Part shown: positions 12,660-24,428 of the stretch, one piece after another
How positions within the stretch are numbered: position 1 is the first letter of the stretch
Layout: each line of letters opens with the position of its first letter
NCBI GenBank assembly: GCA_933228895.1
Contig: OW121856.1
Span: forward strand, 110,459,027-110,523,026
Direction: 5' to 3'
Origin: Platycnemis pennipes
Lineage: Eukaryota; Arthropoda; Insecta; Odonata; Platycnemididae
Length of the DNA: 64,000 nt
Notes under the pieces: generated by a model
What the model saw: the letters and a program-made list of their open reading frames with translations, nothing else
Told to the model about the DNA's origin: nothing
Databases searched by the model: none
Translations under genes and position numbers: made by a program

Positions 12660-12865
12660 TTCGACATTAGTAGGGATCGGTGTGGCGGCCAGAGTCCTGG
12701 CTTCCCAATCCGAGGGATCGGGTTTGAATCCTGGTCGATTCATCATCGGTCCGTCCTTACTTGAGCTTTGCGGTGAGCATCGATTCCAGTACTCCGTCCG
12801 TCGTATGGGACGTTAAGCTGTGGTCCCCTTGGCGCCTACGATGATCAGTTAAACAATCATCACAT
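12660..12865 (+). repeat. tRNA-derived SINE
   Basis: TGGCGGCCAGAGT (near 12683) resembles an RNA polymerase III A box, and GGTTTGAATCC (12721-12731) a B box. The spacing is tRNA-like. The downstream body contains GGGACGTTAAGCTGTGGTCCC. It does not close into a functional tRNA cloverleaf, so I call a SINE, not a tRNA gene. Ends and target duplication were not resolved. Confidence 0.6.
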
Positions 12866-15007
12866 CATATGTCAAATCCAACGCTCGCCTTTGCGTTGAT
12901 CAAAAACGAGTTCGTGTTTCAGAAATATAATAACTTTGTGGATTTCGTCTGTTAATTAATGACTGGTTCCGTCCTCAACGGCGATGATGTCGACTATTCG
13001 GCCAAAACAGACGTGTTTTCATAAGCTCGCGAAATTCACAAAAGTATTGTTTTCCTGATAAACCTGAAGTTGCCCAAAGTGGAGCTGTGACCACTGAATT
13101 TGAGTTACCATTCGATTAATCGATTTACGAGATTTTAACATTGAATCTCCAGGAATTAAAATTTTTAAGTTTTGACGTTAAAGTTTCCAATTTTTCCGAA
13201 ACTAGCAGATAGCACCTATGGCATTGGATGTCATGGACAGTCATAACCAGTCACGCAGTATAATCTTTCTCCCAGGTGATTTCACAAACAATCTGACAGC
13301 AATGGAAATACATGCAGTGACTTCAGGTAGGATCGCCAAGTCACCTCATGGAGTATTTAGTGAACAATTCGTGAAGTGATCACACTTCTTGGCGTGTCAC
13401 GAACCGATTTTGGCGCAAAATTCCTCGACTGGAGCGATAAATGTTGACTCATGGCAATATGGCTTCCACTCCGCAACTCTCGCGGGTGCGGGTGGAAACG
13501 AAACAGAATCCGATCTCAAGAGTTTAAACACACGGAGAGGTAACTGGGAAGGTTGAGGTAAGTTCAGGAATGGAAAACAGCGAATGAAGACAAAGAGACG
13601 GCACCTGAAGGAATTCACCTCGCTTGATAGACACTTGATAAACCACCCAACGGAAATCAACACTTCACAGCCATTTCCTCTGGCGAATATTTAGTTTGAG
13701 GAACAAGAGGGTCGGAGCAATCCAAAGTGAGTACAACAGTAGGAGGTGGGGTGCCAGGTGGCGCCTGCCGTCGGGCGTGACGTCACAGGGTTCCCAAGGC
13801 AGCGCAGTGCACACGTGCGGAGATTAGTAGTAACGGCGAATGTGAGTCAAAAAGAAGCACAGGTATACATAATAGGTACAGCATCTCTTGTAGATGCGGT
13901 GAAGGAACTAATTTGTTACTAAATGCACTCAAAAATAAATAACATTAAATATTTTCTACGAAAAATTATGTCCTCAGAGTGCCTAAAGACTAGTGCAATT
14001 ATTTTTATGGTTGTTTATTTCGCCTTCTATGAAGCATGTCAACTAATAATTATTTTAATATAATTTATTGACCAGTGCACAGTACTCTTCTGCAATACAT
14101 AAATAAAATAACAGGACTTTGTATTTATTCAACCAATTATTTAACTATACAAGCGCCTACTTTCAGTACTACTGTCCCCTTAGAGCCTTTCATTAAGGAC
14201 ATGCTAAACATACCTCAGCGAGTTTCTTTCCATTCTCATCCTGGTTCCTTGGCCAAAAGCTTGAAAAAACTGGTGGGATGATATGCCAATGATAATCACT
14301 CAGAAGTGTCGAAAACTTTCTGAATCATGAAACATTTGAGTGGTACTAGTATATTTATTGCCATCATGTCTATATTCCACTAAATGTTGCCACATTCTGC
14401 TCACCTTGGGAGCAATCAGTCATTTCTTGACGAAGTAAATAGCCCAAATAATGCTAATTGAATCCGAGGTCTTTAAATGCTCTAGCCGCAATGACTTCGC
14501 AGATATTACCTGATCACGTGCGATGAACGATTCGCGATTAGGTATACCATCGAAGCCGGAAGGTCGCTGAGCCGAGAGTCAATTACGCGAATCGTTCTCC
14601 CAAGGCAGCACCCACGAATCCTCTTCGCCAAGCACCCTCTCGGTGCCACCGAAATTGATGCCTCAGAGATCGAATCTCCTCTCTCCCAGCGCGCCTTTCT
14701 CTTTCATCCGCTAATCATCAACCCTGTCGACAGCAAACTAGAAGCGGCTTTCGCCAGCACCCTTTAAACCGTAGCGGGCTTTGGCACATCGTAAACATTC
14801 TCATCGCGGCCTCGGCCATAAACATTTTATGAGAGGACGGTGAAGAGTCGTGGAAGATACACGGGTAGGGAGCGGGTCTTAAGGGAACACCAAAGAATGG
14901 AGGGGTATTGGGAGGGAGCTCACTGGAGAAGCAAAAAGGCATTGGAGAAGGGCATGCACGCCTCCGTGAACAGCGAGCTCCACAGTGAATCCCTTTTCAG
15001 TTTGCAT
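12866..15007. other. Intergenic, no gene recognised
   Basis: No coding exon can be supported. A TGACGTCA palindrome lies near 13779-13786 in a GC-richer patch, which could be a regulatory site. The rest holds short random frames. Confidence 0.5.
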
Positions 15008-15545
15008 GCACGCAATACACTGCAAGTCTCCACGAGGGTGTGTGGTCGAATATCACTAAACACGCACTATTGGCATGTAACTAGGCTACTAAACGGAAAC
15101 ATGTTAATAGAGTCACATGCAGACAGTATCTTCACAGTAATAAAGAGATTATTGGTTATTATAATGGCATTTATCTAAATACATTTATCTGTATTTACTT
15201 ATCATGCATGGGTTGTTAATGTTAATACCTACATGCATCATGCACTACAGACTTCTCTAACAACATTCCACTCACCTATCCCTTTGCTATGCTACCTATT
15301 ATGTTCTCTAATGGTACGCGGGAAAAATTACATTTTGAATCTATCGATATGACGATCTATTTATGCAATCTTGTTAATCTGATCAAACATAGCATAATAC
15401 GCAGGGGTTTTAAACGTATACTCAGCATCTTCAGTACAGCCGTTTTGAATTTCTATTTCTGGAGATTTAATCTATACGTTAACCTACGATCTGAGGGTGA
15501 TTCCCAACCTATTTATTCCATTAATTCTGTCACACCACTAATCCG
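15008..15545 (-). mobile_element. LINE 3' fragment (family A)
   Basis: On the minus strand this is collinear with the last ~90 codons and 3' UTR of the LINE at 19003-21932: GTGTGTGG block near 15040, the region encoding the DQINKI-like motif, and TCTGAGGGTGATTCCCA at 15491 matching the SERR-encoding segment. Several indels break the frame and the hexamer tail is missing. Confidence 0.72.
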
Positions 15546-16668
15546 TTCGTCGCCAAGCAGGGGAAGATGTCCTCATTCACGGCCACGGGCCTTCAAAGAA
15601 TTAATTGCCGGCGAGTGTGGCGTCGCGACGCGTCGCTAGAAAGTAGGCGGAGGTTCCTTTGAGGTCCTCCGAAGGCTGGCCAGTCCTTCAGACGGGGAGG
15701 TATCTGCCCCCTGGCGTGTTGCGGGATTGAGGTTCACGACAAAACAGAATTGAGGTAAAAGCATCAAATGTGTGAAAGGCATGTTATGCGGCATGTCGCG
15801 GAACCGCCGACCCCGACTCAACCCTCAGAAATAAAGAACAAGACAAATAAGTTGCATGGGCGGCCGTTACTGCTCTTTATCGGACATTTATTATATGGAT
15901 GTACTGCATTACATTATCCGTAATAATAAATATCCTTAGCAACCGGGACTCTGGGTCGAGACGTGGACCAATTATCGTCGCAGATAACGATTCGTGACTC
16001 AATTCAAGACGTCACAGCTGTTTACTTCGTTAGTTTAACTTACACGTGGATGAAAAATAAAACCTTGCATTTCTTCACAAAAATATTAGACACTTTTATT
16101 GGCAACCGGTAGCATTACATCGTAACATCATCAGGCAAAAGGAATTCACGGGGTTGACCGAATTACCGGGCTTCACCCAGGCATGTGTTGTGGGTGGACA
16201 GCCAATGGTGAGAGGAAATGGGAAAAAATGAGGATTATGAAAAGGGCAGTGGGAAAATGATGTGTGAAGGCACGCAGCGGAGCCAAGTTCTATTTCTTAT
16301 AATTATGATAGTTTCATTCCTGAATCAGGGAACTAGCCGGTGGTCTTCTCGACCGTAGATGCCACTTGCGTTGTCAGTCCTCTAACTCCACTGCTATTCG
16401 TGAATTCCCTCTTCACTCTCTTCAAAGTCATTCCTTCCTTCCTGACGGGGCGTCGAATCATTTCACCCACAAACTTCCCCCGCTCGCATTTCCTCAGCCC
16501 TTGCCTACCCTTGCATTGCGTGTTTCGTTCCTCTAGGGGATCGTGGTCCCACCCTCCCATACGTTCCCTCCACCTCCAACCTTGGCGACTTCAATGAGAA
16601 CGCCGAGGAAAGTCTTGGCAATCTCATTCAAGTCCTCCGGTAAACCATCATCCAAAATCTTTAAGTGC
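15546..16668. other. Intergenic, no gene recognised
   Basis: It contains an ACCGGTAGCATTACATCG...CATCATCAGG block near 16106-16137, preceded by GACACTTTTAT, like the motif inside the MITE at 2601-2714. No exon or complete mobile element is seen. Confidence 0.5.
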
Positions 16669-17201
16669 TTCTACTTCTACATAATACCCTACAAGCCACC
16701 ATAAAGGTGTGTGGCATGGGATGAATTCTCACCAAACATGCATTACACATTAGCATAAAATAGGATTAATATATTAGTCTAAACTTCACTATTTAAAAAG
16801 GAAAAAATAGCAAAGTAAGCATACAAAAGCGTGCTGCGAATTTGGGTTACCTTCAAGTCCTTATACCAACATGTAGCTACCAATGTTATCCATTGCTACA
16901 CTCGTATTGGACATATGTACCGCTATTCATATGCCTAATTGTACGAGGAAAAAATGACATTTTAAATTTGCCAGTTCGGCAATCAATTTCTCTAATTTTG
17001 TGATTATGGTCCAGTCTACCATAGTAAGTTGGGGTCCGCAAAATATTTGTGACATTATCTGAGAATATGGTCTTGCCATTTGTTTAAGAGATTAAGTCTA
17101 AATTGCAACCTGCGGTCTGACAATGATTCCCAATTTAATTCATTTAATACACTGGTTACGCTAGTATGGTTATCGTACCGTCCCTTTACAAATCTTGCCA
17201 A
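16669..17201 (-). mobile_element. LINE 3' end (family B), 5'-truncated
   Basis: Minus-strand copy starting at its tail (TCTACTTCTACATAATACCC, 16669) and running through the 3' UTR into RT C-terminal codons until about 17201. It preserves the uninterrupted 3' UTR stretch ACTAATATATTAATCC, which serves as an empty-site reference for the foldback insertion at 46970, and the TTTAAGAGATTAAG stretch, which serves for the TTAA insertion at 36693. The coding part carries frameshifts. Confidence 0.82.
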
Positions 17202-17611
17202 ACGCTCCTTCTGCTGGAGCCATTCTCGCCGTAATTGTGTCTAGCATTTATCTTCGGCTGCCGAGACCACGGAGGAGGACTGTCTCCTGTTGATTGGGGG
17301 ACGCAGGACGGCTACTTTTCCGCTCGTTACGTCTGGAAGTGCGCCAGTCGGTCCCCGTCACCACAGCACCAGTTGCCATCGGGGCATTTGCACCACGCCC
17401 CAACCTGTTTCGGCTTGTTTACACTCTCGAAGCTTTATTCAAAGGAATGGCTGAGAACGATCTTTGGAACTGAACATAAATTCTTTCAGGGCTTTCATAT
17501 TCACTTCTTGATAGTGGCGGACTGGGGAAAATTATAGCAACACCGAATAAGTTTTTTAGCGGTGATTTCGTGAAGTAGAAGCATTTAGGGGAAATATAAG
17601 TGCATTGGCGA

Positions 17612-17878
17612 GGGCATGACCCACCTTGAGTATGCAGCCAGTGTATGGGATCTGAATGAATTAGGTTTGATCAGAGAAATAGACAGTGTGCAGCGTAGAG
17701 CAGCTAAGTTTGTTAAAATGTGTTAAGATAGCTTTAATATTGTGTCAGAATTAAAGGAATAATTAGAGTAGGAATCAGAAATAATGATACAATACCGATT
17801 ACATCTCCTGCAGAAATTTTAAACAGATAGGTTCACTGAAGATGTTAGATATATATACATTGAGAGCACCTGCTTATT
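17612..17878 (+). pseudogene. LINE RT C-terminal fragment (family A)
   Basis: Homologous to codons for RPHLEYAASVWDPNELGLM onward in the LINE at 19003. Stop codons (for example TGTTAAGATAGC at 17720) and indels are present. It ends abruptly where the opposite-strand LINE tail at 17880 begins. Confidence 0.75.
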
Positions 17879-17879
17879 C

Positions 17880-18070
17880 ATCTACATCTACATGATACCA
17901 AGCCACCATTAAGTTTTGTGGCAGGGGGTGAATTCACTCCAAACATCCATTACATATCATAGATAAAAAAGAATTGGTAATTATATTCTAGGCTAAAATC
18001 CACAATTTAAAAAAAAGAATAAATTGCACAGCAAGCATGCAATAATATGCTGTTACTTGTGTAAGCTCAA
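17880..18070 (-). mobile_element. LINE 3' UTR fragment with hexamer tail (family B)
   Basis: The minus-strand tail (plus: CATCTACATCTACATGATACC) is followed by the TGTGGCAGGGGGTGAATTC block and ~130 bp of 3' UTR. No coding sequence remains. It abuts tail to truncated end with the plus-strand fragment at 17612-17878. Confidence 0.8.
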
Positions 18071-19002
18071 TATACTTAAACAAGCACCTAGAAGTAAGTG
18101 CAAATAATCAGCAGATTATTTTGCGCAGGTAGTTCCGCAAATAGTTACGCGCAGTTAATAGTGCGTTTTCGGTTGCGCCAAGGTGTCACGGTGATGTTGC
18201 TTGGGCAATTAATCTTTTTAGGAACGCTTCAGTAATTTCTCCGATTACTTCATCGTATATGACGTTGTGGCCTGCAGATATTTCAAAACCCACCGTTGGC
18301 TTCGTGAACTAAAAGTAATCCGGCAGGCCATAGGACACGTAATTTAAATGAATTTAAAAGTGATTTGGTAGCAGTTAGGGACAGAGCTCAGAAAGGGAAT
18401 GAAAAAACCTTCGTCCAGAAATTTTTACCCAGTCTCGTCAGGGAAATTTTTACGTCCCAAAATTTTCGTCTCGGGTCGTTCCGAATTTTATTTGCCACGA
18501 AATATTCGCCTACTAGTACTAGTAGTCTCCACATTTTCGTCTCTCCTCGTCCCGGAAAATTTGCCGCCTCCATTTATTTCGTTCCTTTACGTTTAGAACA
18601 TTTTTTTCTCATTCCGGAATTATTGACTTGATGTATGTATTCCTCAAGTTTTTCAACCCTGACTATTTTTTCATTTTACCATAAAAACACTGCAAGAGCA
18701 TTGTTGTAGACATCCACATACATTTCATAAGTTTAAGAGAGATTAAAAGAGCCCTTTTAGCGGGTGGAATTCCCTTGGCTGATAATTTAGCATTCCACAT
18801 CAGGGATGAACTTCGCTTCAGAAGCTTACAACCCACGGACAATCAAGAGGTTCACTCCATTAAGTTCTTCTATTGAAATTATTCAGTTTATTCCTTCCGT
18901 TCGGCGTATTTAGGTAAAAACACTCGATCAAATTTCCGCGAGCAGTAAAATAAGTTTTATTGAGGTGTTAATTAAGACTAGGGTCGCTACACGATCCCAT
19001 CT
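18071..19002. other. Intergenic; one TTTCGTC-rich segment
   Basis: No gene. Positions 18405-18600 are rich in TTTTCGTC/CGTCCCG words, a pattern that recurs at 22190-22450. These could be remnants of one class of non-autonomous element with subterminal repeats, but no ends were identified. Confidence 0.45.
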
Positions 19003-21932
19003 AAAGAAATAAAGTAGCAGAATTTCACCACCTCATTAAGAGTACTAATGCAGATATAATCGTAGGTACAGAAAGCTGGCTTTCGAAGGACATATCAGAT
19101 CAAGAAGTATTTCCGAAGTGTTTTACAGTATACAGAAAGGATAGAGTAAGCAGAAACGGAGGAGGAGTTTTCATAGCTGTGAAGGACCCGTATGTCAGTA
19201 GAAGAGAACTTATTTCAGAGCGAAATGTAGAAAGTATTTGGTGTTCCGTTAAAAGTAAAAGTAGTAACGCAAAACAGATATATGTAGGTGCATATTACAG
19301 GCCACCGGACGCAGACGTCAATTCTATAATAGAGCTAGAGTCAGAGATACGCACATTACTTTCAGGGAAGAATGATAGAGGAATAATAGTAGGCGGAGAT
19401 TTCAATCTCCCCTCGATAGACTGGAATACGTGTAGTTTCATTGCAGCAGGTAAGGATAAGGAACATTGCGAATCACTGTTGAACACCTTTACGACACATT
19501 CTTTACAACAGCTAGTAACAGAGCCGACCAGGGGAAACAACATTCTAGACTTATTAGCAACAAATATACCCGAGAGAGTTCTAAATACAGTTACAGACAC
19601 GGGAATTAGTGACCATAAAATAGTGCATGCGAAATTTATTGTAGGCGTTGAAAGACATTATAAACCAAGGAGGAGGGTGTACGTATTTGGCAAGGATCAT
19701 TACGACGGTATGAAAGAGGAATTAAGGGAAGCGTTTAATGTATTCAGCGAACAAAGCAAAGGATTAAATACAGAGGATTCGTGGAGAGAATTTCTTGAGG
19801 TCACCCGTAACGCAGTTCATAAATACATACCAAGTAAATATATTAGTGATAATACAGAGCCAAGGTGGTATAACGCGGAGGTTAGGAAATCACTAAAGCG
19901 ACAAAGGGTATGCCACGCTAAGATGAAAAATGCCAGACGGGGTCTATCGGTAGAGGAAAAAAATGAGCTAGTTCAAAACTATAAAAAATCGAGAGCATTA
20001 GCAAGGAAATCATGTCGGCAAGCGTTATCACATTTCAAGAGCAAGATGTTAGGAGAATATTTAGATAGCAATCCTAAAGCGTTTTTGTCATATGTGAGAG
20101 AGCTTCAGGGAAATAAGTCCACAGTGCACACACTTAAAAATGATAAAGGAATCAGAGTCACCAGCAGTGTAGAAAAAGCCAACACTTTAAACACCTTCTT
20201 CCAAAGTGTATTCAACTCATCGTCACAAAACGCAGTGGAACCACCGCCGAACACTTTCAGTGAGCAAATGCCCGAAATAAACATTTCATGTCGCGGAATA
20301 GAGCAGCAGTTAAAAAGCATAAGTAAAAACAAAGCACCAGGTCCCGATCAAATTCCTTCCAGAGTTTATAAAACATTAGCTTCTGAAATAGCCCCCTATC
20401 TAGAAATAATATTCAATAAAACACTAAAGAACCACACAGTACCCAAGGATTGGAAAGTAGCTAACATTACACCTATATTTAAAAGCGGTGATAGGGAAGA
20501 ACCTAGTAACTACAGACCCATTTCACTCACGTCAATCTCTTGTAAGATATTTGAGCACATAGTAGTCAGTTCGATCATGGGGCATTTGGATAGTCAGGGA
20601 TTACTCATAAACAGCCAGCATGGGTTCCGGAAAGGTAGATCTTGCGAGACACAATTAGCTTTATTCGTACACGATATTTTAGTCCACGGCGAAAGCAGTA
20701 CTGAAGTTGATGCGATATTTTTAGATTTTAAAAAGGCTTTCGATAAAGTTCCTCATGACAAATTAATCTTGAAGTTAGAGAGTTTTGGTATAAATAAAGA
20801 CGTTGTATGTTGGGTAAAAGAATTCTTAAGTGGGCGAGAGCAGAGGGTTGTCATAGATGGTATCATGTCGGACACAATCGAAGTCACATCGGGAGTTCCC
20901 CAGGGTAGCGTAGTAGGTCCGCTTCTATTTCTTTTATACATAAACGATTTGGGTACCGTAGTTAGTAGTAACCTTAGACTTTTTGCAGACGATGCGGTGG
21001 TGTACAGGGGTATATCAAACGAAGAGGACACGAAATCACTTAGCAAGGATTTAGATGCAATTCAAGAGTGGTGCGACAAATGGCAGTTAGAACTCAACCT
21101 TAAAAAGTGTGTAGCTATCAATTTTTGGAGGAGGAATAACTCGATAGAGCGATCCTATAGAATTAATAACACGAAGATCGAAAACGTTGAAACCGTAAGA
21201 TATTTAGGTGTAACAATCACTAAAGATTTATCGTGGGGAAGACACATAAGGGAAATATGCGGCCGAGCGAAGAGAAAGCTAGGATTTATAAAAAGAGTAC
21301 TTGGGAAATGTGATGAGAAGACAAAAGAGCGATGCTACTTTTCACTAGTTAGGCCCCACCTTGAGTATGCAGCCAGTGTATGGGATCCTAATGAATTAGG
21401 TTTGATGAGAGAACTAGACAGTGTGCAGCGTAGAGCAGCTAGGTTCGTCAAAAGGTGTTACGATAGGTTGAGTAGTGTATCAGAATTAATACAAGAATTA
21501 GGGTGGGAATCATTATCAGAGCGTAGATTAAAGTTCAGATTTTATCTATTGCAGAAATTTCAATCGGATAGCTTTACTGAAGATGTTAGGCACATATTGA
21601 AAACACCAGCGTATTATGCTAGATTCGACCAGATAAATAAGATTAGAGAGATAGATTGTCGTACAGATAGATTCAAAATGGCATTTTTCCCCCGTACTAT
21701 AAGAGAACAGAATAGGCAGCATAGGAAAGGGATAGGTAGGGGAAATATTTTAGAGTATTCTGTAGTGCATGATGCATGTATTAACCCCTCAAATACTATA
21801 GATACTAACAATCTAGTTGCATGAGACCCTTTAGTTGCTTGCTTGCATGCTAGTGGTGAATGCTTGGTGACCTTCACCCCCTGCCACACACCCTCGCGGT
21901 GGCTTGCAGGGTATCGTGTAGATGTAGATGTA
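19003..21932 (+). mobile_element. 5'-truncated LINE (family A) with open endonuclease-RT frame
   Basis: Best-preserved LINE in the window. It begins at about 19003, inside the endonuclease domain (RNKVAEFHHL-like codons right after a flanking TAA), and ends in a GTAGATGTAGATGTA tail at 21932. ORF1 and the start of the endonuclease are missing, the usual result of incomplete target-primed reverse transcription. The 3' UTR holds the CACCCCCTGCCACACACC block seen in all family copies. I did not find a convincing target duplication. Confidence 0.9.
19005..21824 (+). CDS. LINE endonuclease-reverse transcriptase (ORF2, N-terminally truncated)
   Basis: The open frame runs from 19005, with the first ATG at 19179 (881 aa from there). 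It encodes an exonuclease-endonuclease-phosphatase domain (ESWL upstream of the ATG, GDFN at residues 73-76, SDHKIV at 144-149) followed by a reverse transcriptase: NYRPISLTS, LDFKKAFDKVPH, GVPQGS (572-577), the catalytic FADD (602-605), and the thumb motif YLGVTI. The C-terminal domain carries QRRAARFVKRCYD. In life this protein nicks target DNA and copies the LINE RNA in the nucleus. There is no internal stop in 2.8 kb, so the copy is young. It lacks the endonuclease start and so should be inactive for nicking. The clade is probably in the CR1/L2/Jockey group, but this was not tested. Confidence 0.9.
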   Translation, partial: RNKVAEFHHLIKSTNADIIVGTESWLSKDISDQEVFPKCFTVYRKDRVSRNGGGVFIAVKDPYVSRRELISERNVESIWCSVKSKSSNAKQIYVGAYYRPPDADVNSIIELESEIRTLLSGKNDRGIIVGGDFNLPSIDWNTCSFIAAGKDKEHCESLLNTFTTHSLQQLVTEPTRGNNILDLLATNIPERVLNTVTDTGISDHKIVHAKFIVGVERHYKPRRRVYVFGKDHYDGMKEELREAFNVFSEQSKGLNTEDSWREFLEVTRNAVHKYIPSKYISDNTEPRWYNAEVRKSLKRQRVCHAKMKNARRGLSVEEKNELVQNYKKSRALARKSCRQALSHFKSKMLGEYLDSNPKAFLSYVRELQGNKSTVHTLKNDKGIRVTSSVEKANTLNTFFQSVFNSSSQNAVEPPPNTFSEQMPEINISCRGIEQQLKSISKNKAPGPDQIPSRVYKTLASEIAPYLEIIFNKTLKNHTVPKDWKVANITPIFKSGDREEPSNYRPISLTSISCKIFEHIVVSSIMGHLDSQGLLINSQHGFRKGRSCETQLALFVHDILVHGESSTEVDAIFLDFKKAFDKVPHDKLILKLESFGINKDVVCWVKEFLSGREQRVVIDGIMSDTIEVTSGVPQGSVVGPLLFLLYINDLGTVVSSNLRLFADDAVVYRGISNEEDTKSLSKDLDAIQEWCDKWQLELNLKKCVAINFWRRNNSIERSYRINNTKIENVETVRYLGVTITKDLSWGRHIREICGRAKRKLGFIKRVLGKCDEKTKERCYFSLVRPHLEYAASVWDPNELGLMRELDSVQRRAARFVKRCYDRLSSVSELIQELGWESLSERRLKFRFYLLQKFQSDSFTEDVRHILKTPAYYARFDQINKIREIDCRTDRFKMAFFPRTIREQNRQHRKGIGRGNILEYSVVHDACINPSNTIDTNNLVA

Positions 21933-23556
21933 ATTAAAAGCAAGCGTTATCAATATGGCTTTTTCTGGCTCATACTCAAATAAAACATTTTTAGGGACAA
22001 AAAAATATACATGTCATGAATCTTTGAGTATAACTCTTGAATCATTAAAGATCTAATTAAACAAATGACAGCTTCTTTCACGCATGACAGTAAAAAATGC
22101 GAAATAAATCCATCCTCGCCTGAGATGTCGTTGATGTTTGTCTAAAGCTGGACTAACAGCTTATTCCACTTTCTTTTTCTCGGCTTAGGGGCGAAAATGT
22201 AAAGGACTTCGTGCCACTTTTCTCTCGGTAAATGTTTCTCCCTCCTGTAACTTTCCTTTTCTCCAGTTTCACGACATATTTCGTCGCGTTATTTTCCTCC
22301 CTTCCCGTCCTCCGCAATTTCTTCGCTCCAGGATTTTCGTCCAGTCTCGTCCAGACATTATTGTCGCCCTGAAAATGTTGTCTCGTCACGTTCCGTCCCT
22401 GCAAAATCTTTGTCTCTGGGACAATTTTTTCGTCTCGTTCCAAATCGTTCAACGCCTTAGTTAGGACTATATCTGCGTATTCTGTCGTGTCAGTTTCTTG
22501 TTTTTGAGTATTTTTTACCCTCGCATTTAAGTTAGGTTGTAGAATTATTTGCGTAATTAATATTCTCCATTCAGTCGTGTTCTCCTGATAATAAATCTGT
22601 GTCCTACTTCAGTTGAATGATTAACGCCTGGGGTCAATGCATATGAAAGGACGTTGAGTAATTTGTGCGTGAGACGTCTCTGGAGCGCCCGAACCACGTC
22701 AAAAATGGCCAATTCGATGGTTAATGTAGAATGAGAGAAGTTAAAACAGGTGAAACACACATACTTCAATAACACGATAGTGACAAAAGGTAGCAGAACT
22801 TGAAGAAATAGGCGTGAATAAAGAGGCTTGGGGGAGAAGTGATAAAAGATTGTTGACAAGGGAGCTCAAAACGCTGTGGAGGGTGGGAAGGATGAATGAG
22901 TTAAGATGGAAGACGGGAAGGAAGACCCGGAAGAGGAAGTGCTGGAGAAGGTAGTGGAGGAATGGAAGACTTTGAGAAAGCGGGGAGGATGAGAGTGAGG
23001 GGCAGAGAGGATGCTCCGAAGGGCGCAATTAAGAGGAGAGAATGTACGGCGGAGAATGTATGTAAGGGAATGAAGAAGAAAGGACCGTTTCGACGGAATG
23101 ACTGAGAATGAGGGACATCGTGGGAAAGTGGTCTGCGCGGGAGGTGTCCCAAAGAAACGTAACTGAGACGGTGGCAAACAGCTTCTAATAACAACAATAA
23201 ATCTGCAACCATCGCTATGTTTCTCCCCGTCCGCTATCACCAAGCAACGCACGTCTTCCTCACGAACTATCCACCTCTGCCCTACATCAAAATTCCTCCT
23301 GCGGGGTGTGGCAGCCACGTGGTACATACAAACACACCGATGGATCGCAAATATGGAGTGCCCGAATCGCTCGTTACGATATCGTCAATTGTTTTCACTC
23401 GAGTTTTCTCATCCGTCTCCACTATAGAGCCCACGCATGAGATACAACACGAGTGAAAACAATTAGAGAGATTGTTACGAGTGATTCAAAACCACCATTT
23501 TCAAACCATTCGTGTTTGAACCACGTGACTCCTTAGTTACCCATCCAAGATAATCC
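21933..23556. other. Intergenic, no gene recognised
   Basis: TTTCGTC-rich words occur at 22190-22450. From about 22800 to 23160 the plus strand is strongly purine-rich. The minus-strand frames there are C/T-rich low-complexity translations, not convincing genes. Confidence 0.5.
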
Positions 23557-24428
23557 CGACGCACAGTGGGGCCAAATCGTATTTTGCCGGACAAAAGTCC
23601 AAAACTGCTTTTTGTGAGATAACGTCTTGAAATTTGGCACACATACACACAAATGATTGCTGATTATGGAATGGTAAGACATTTTGCATAGGTATTACCC
23701 GTTTCTTAGATACAGAGGCTCAAACACGACCAAATTTCGAAAAAAGCGCCCGCTCTCATTTTTCTTCGAAAATCTTAAAAGTTGAGCAGATATAGGAGTA
23801 ATTTAAGGATTTTTATGGAATAAAAAACATTGCCAATTGTGAACAGGGTACTTTGCCTATACTATGCATAAGTTTCAGACATTTTTTCCTATATTTGAGT
23901 GCTATTACGTCACAAAATGGCGGACCCTTTTTTTAGACAAAAGTTTACATAAAGTAGACAATATAATCCTTATTCGGAAAATGGTCTCTGGGATACTTCA
24001 TCAGAGTATAAATTGAAGATATTTCTAGGTTATTCCGTAAAAATATTTGAAATAAGTTTGCGACGCCGAGAATAAACTCGATTTTTTCGATCGCGCGTCG
24101 CGGCCCGGCTCCGCGCAGCGGCACCTGGAAATACCGAGACTCCGTTGGATTTTTCATGTTGCGTGGGTAATAACTCCTCGAATTTAACTTTTTCAGGCTT
24201 TGCATGCTGTCACTGATTTCTAAAGATTCTATACTGAAGATGTTCCGAGGATATTGGTTCGAAAGAATGGATCAGTTAGTAGTGTCCATATGTTCTTCAG
24301 TGCACTCCATTCAGTTCACTCGTAACTGAGGTAAATTTGTTATTTGAATAATTTTCGGAATCATTTTCAATCATAACCACTCTTAGTAGGGCAAGGAGAG
24401 TGCTTTCAAATGTAGGAAAAGTCCTGAT

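Noticed and set aside
12660..12865. tRNA gene
   Set aside because: The B box is GGTTTGAATCC with no matching acceptor stem; a SINE-like body follows.
23945..24205. 86-aa gene present in two copies
   Set aside because: Both copies lie in the long inverted arms of the Transib element and have no domain; better explained as an arm sequence.
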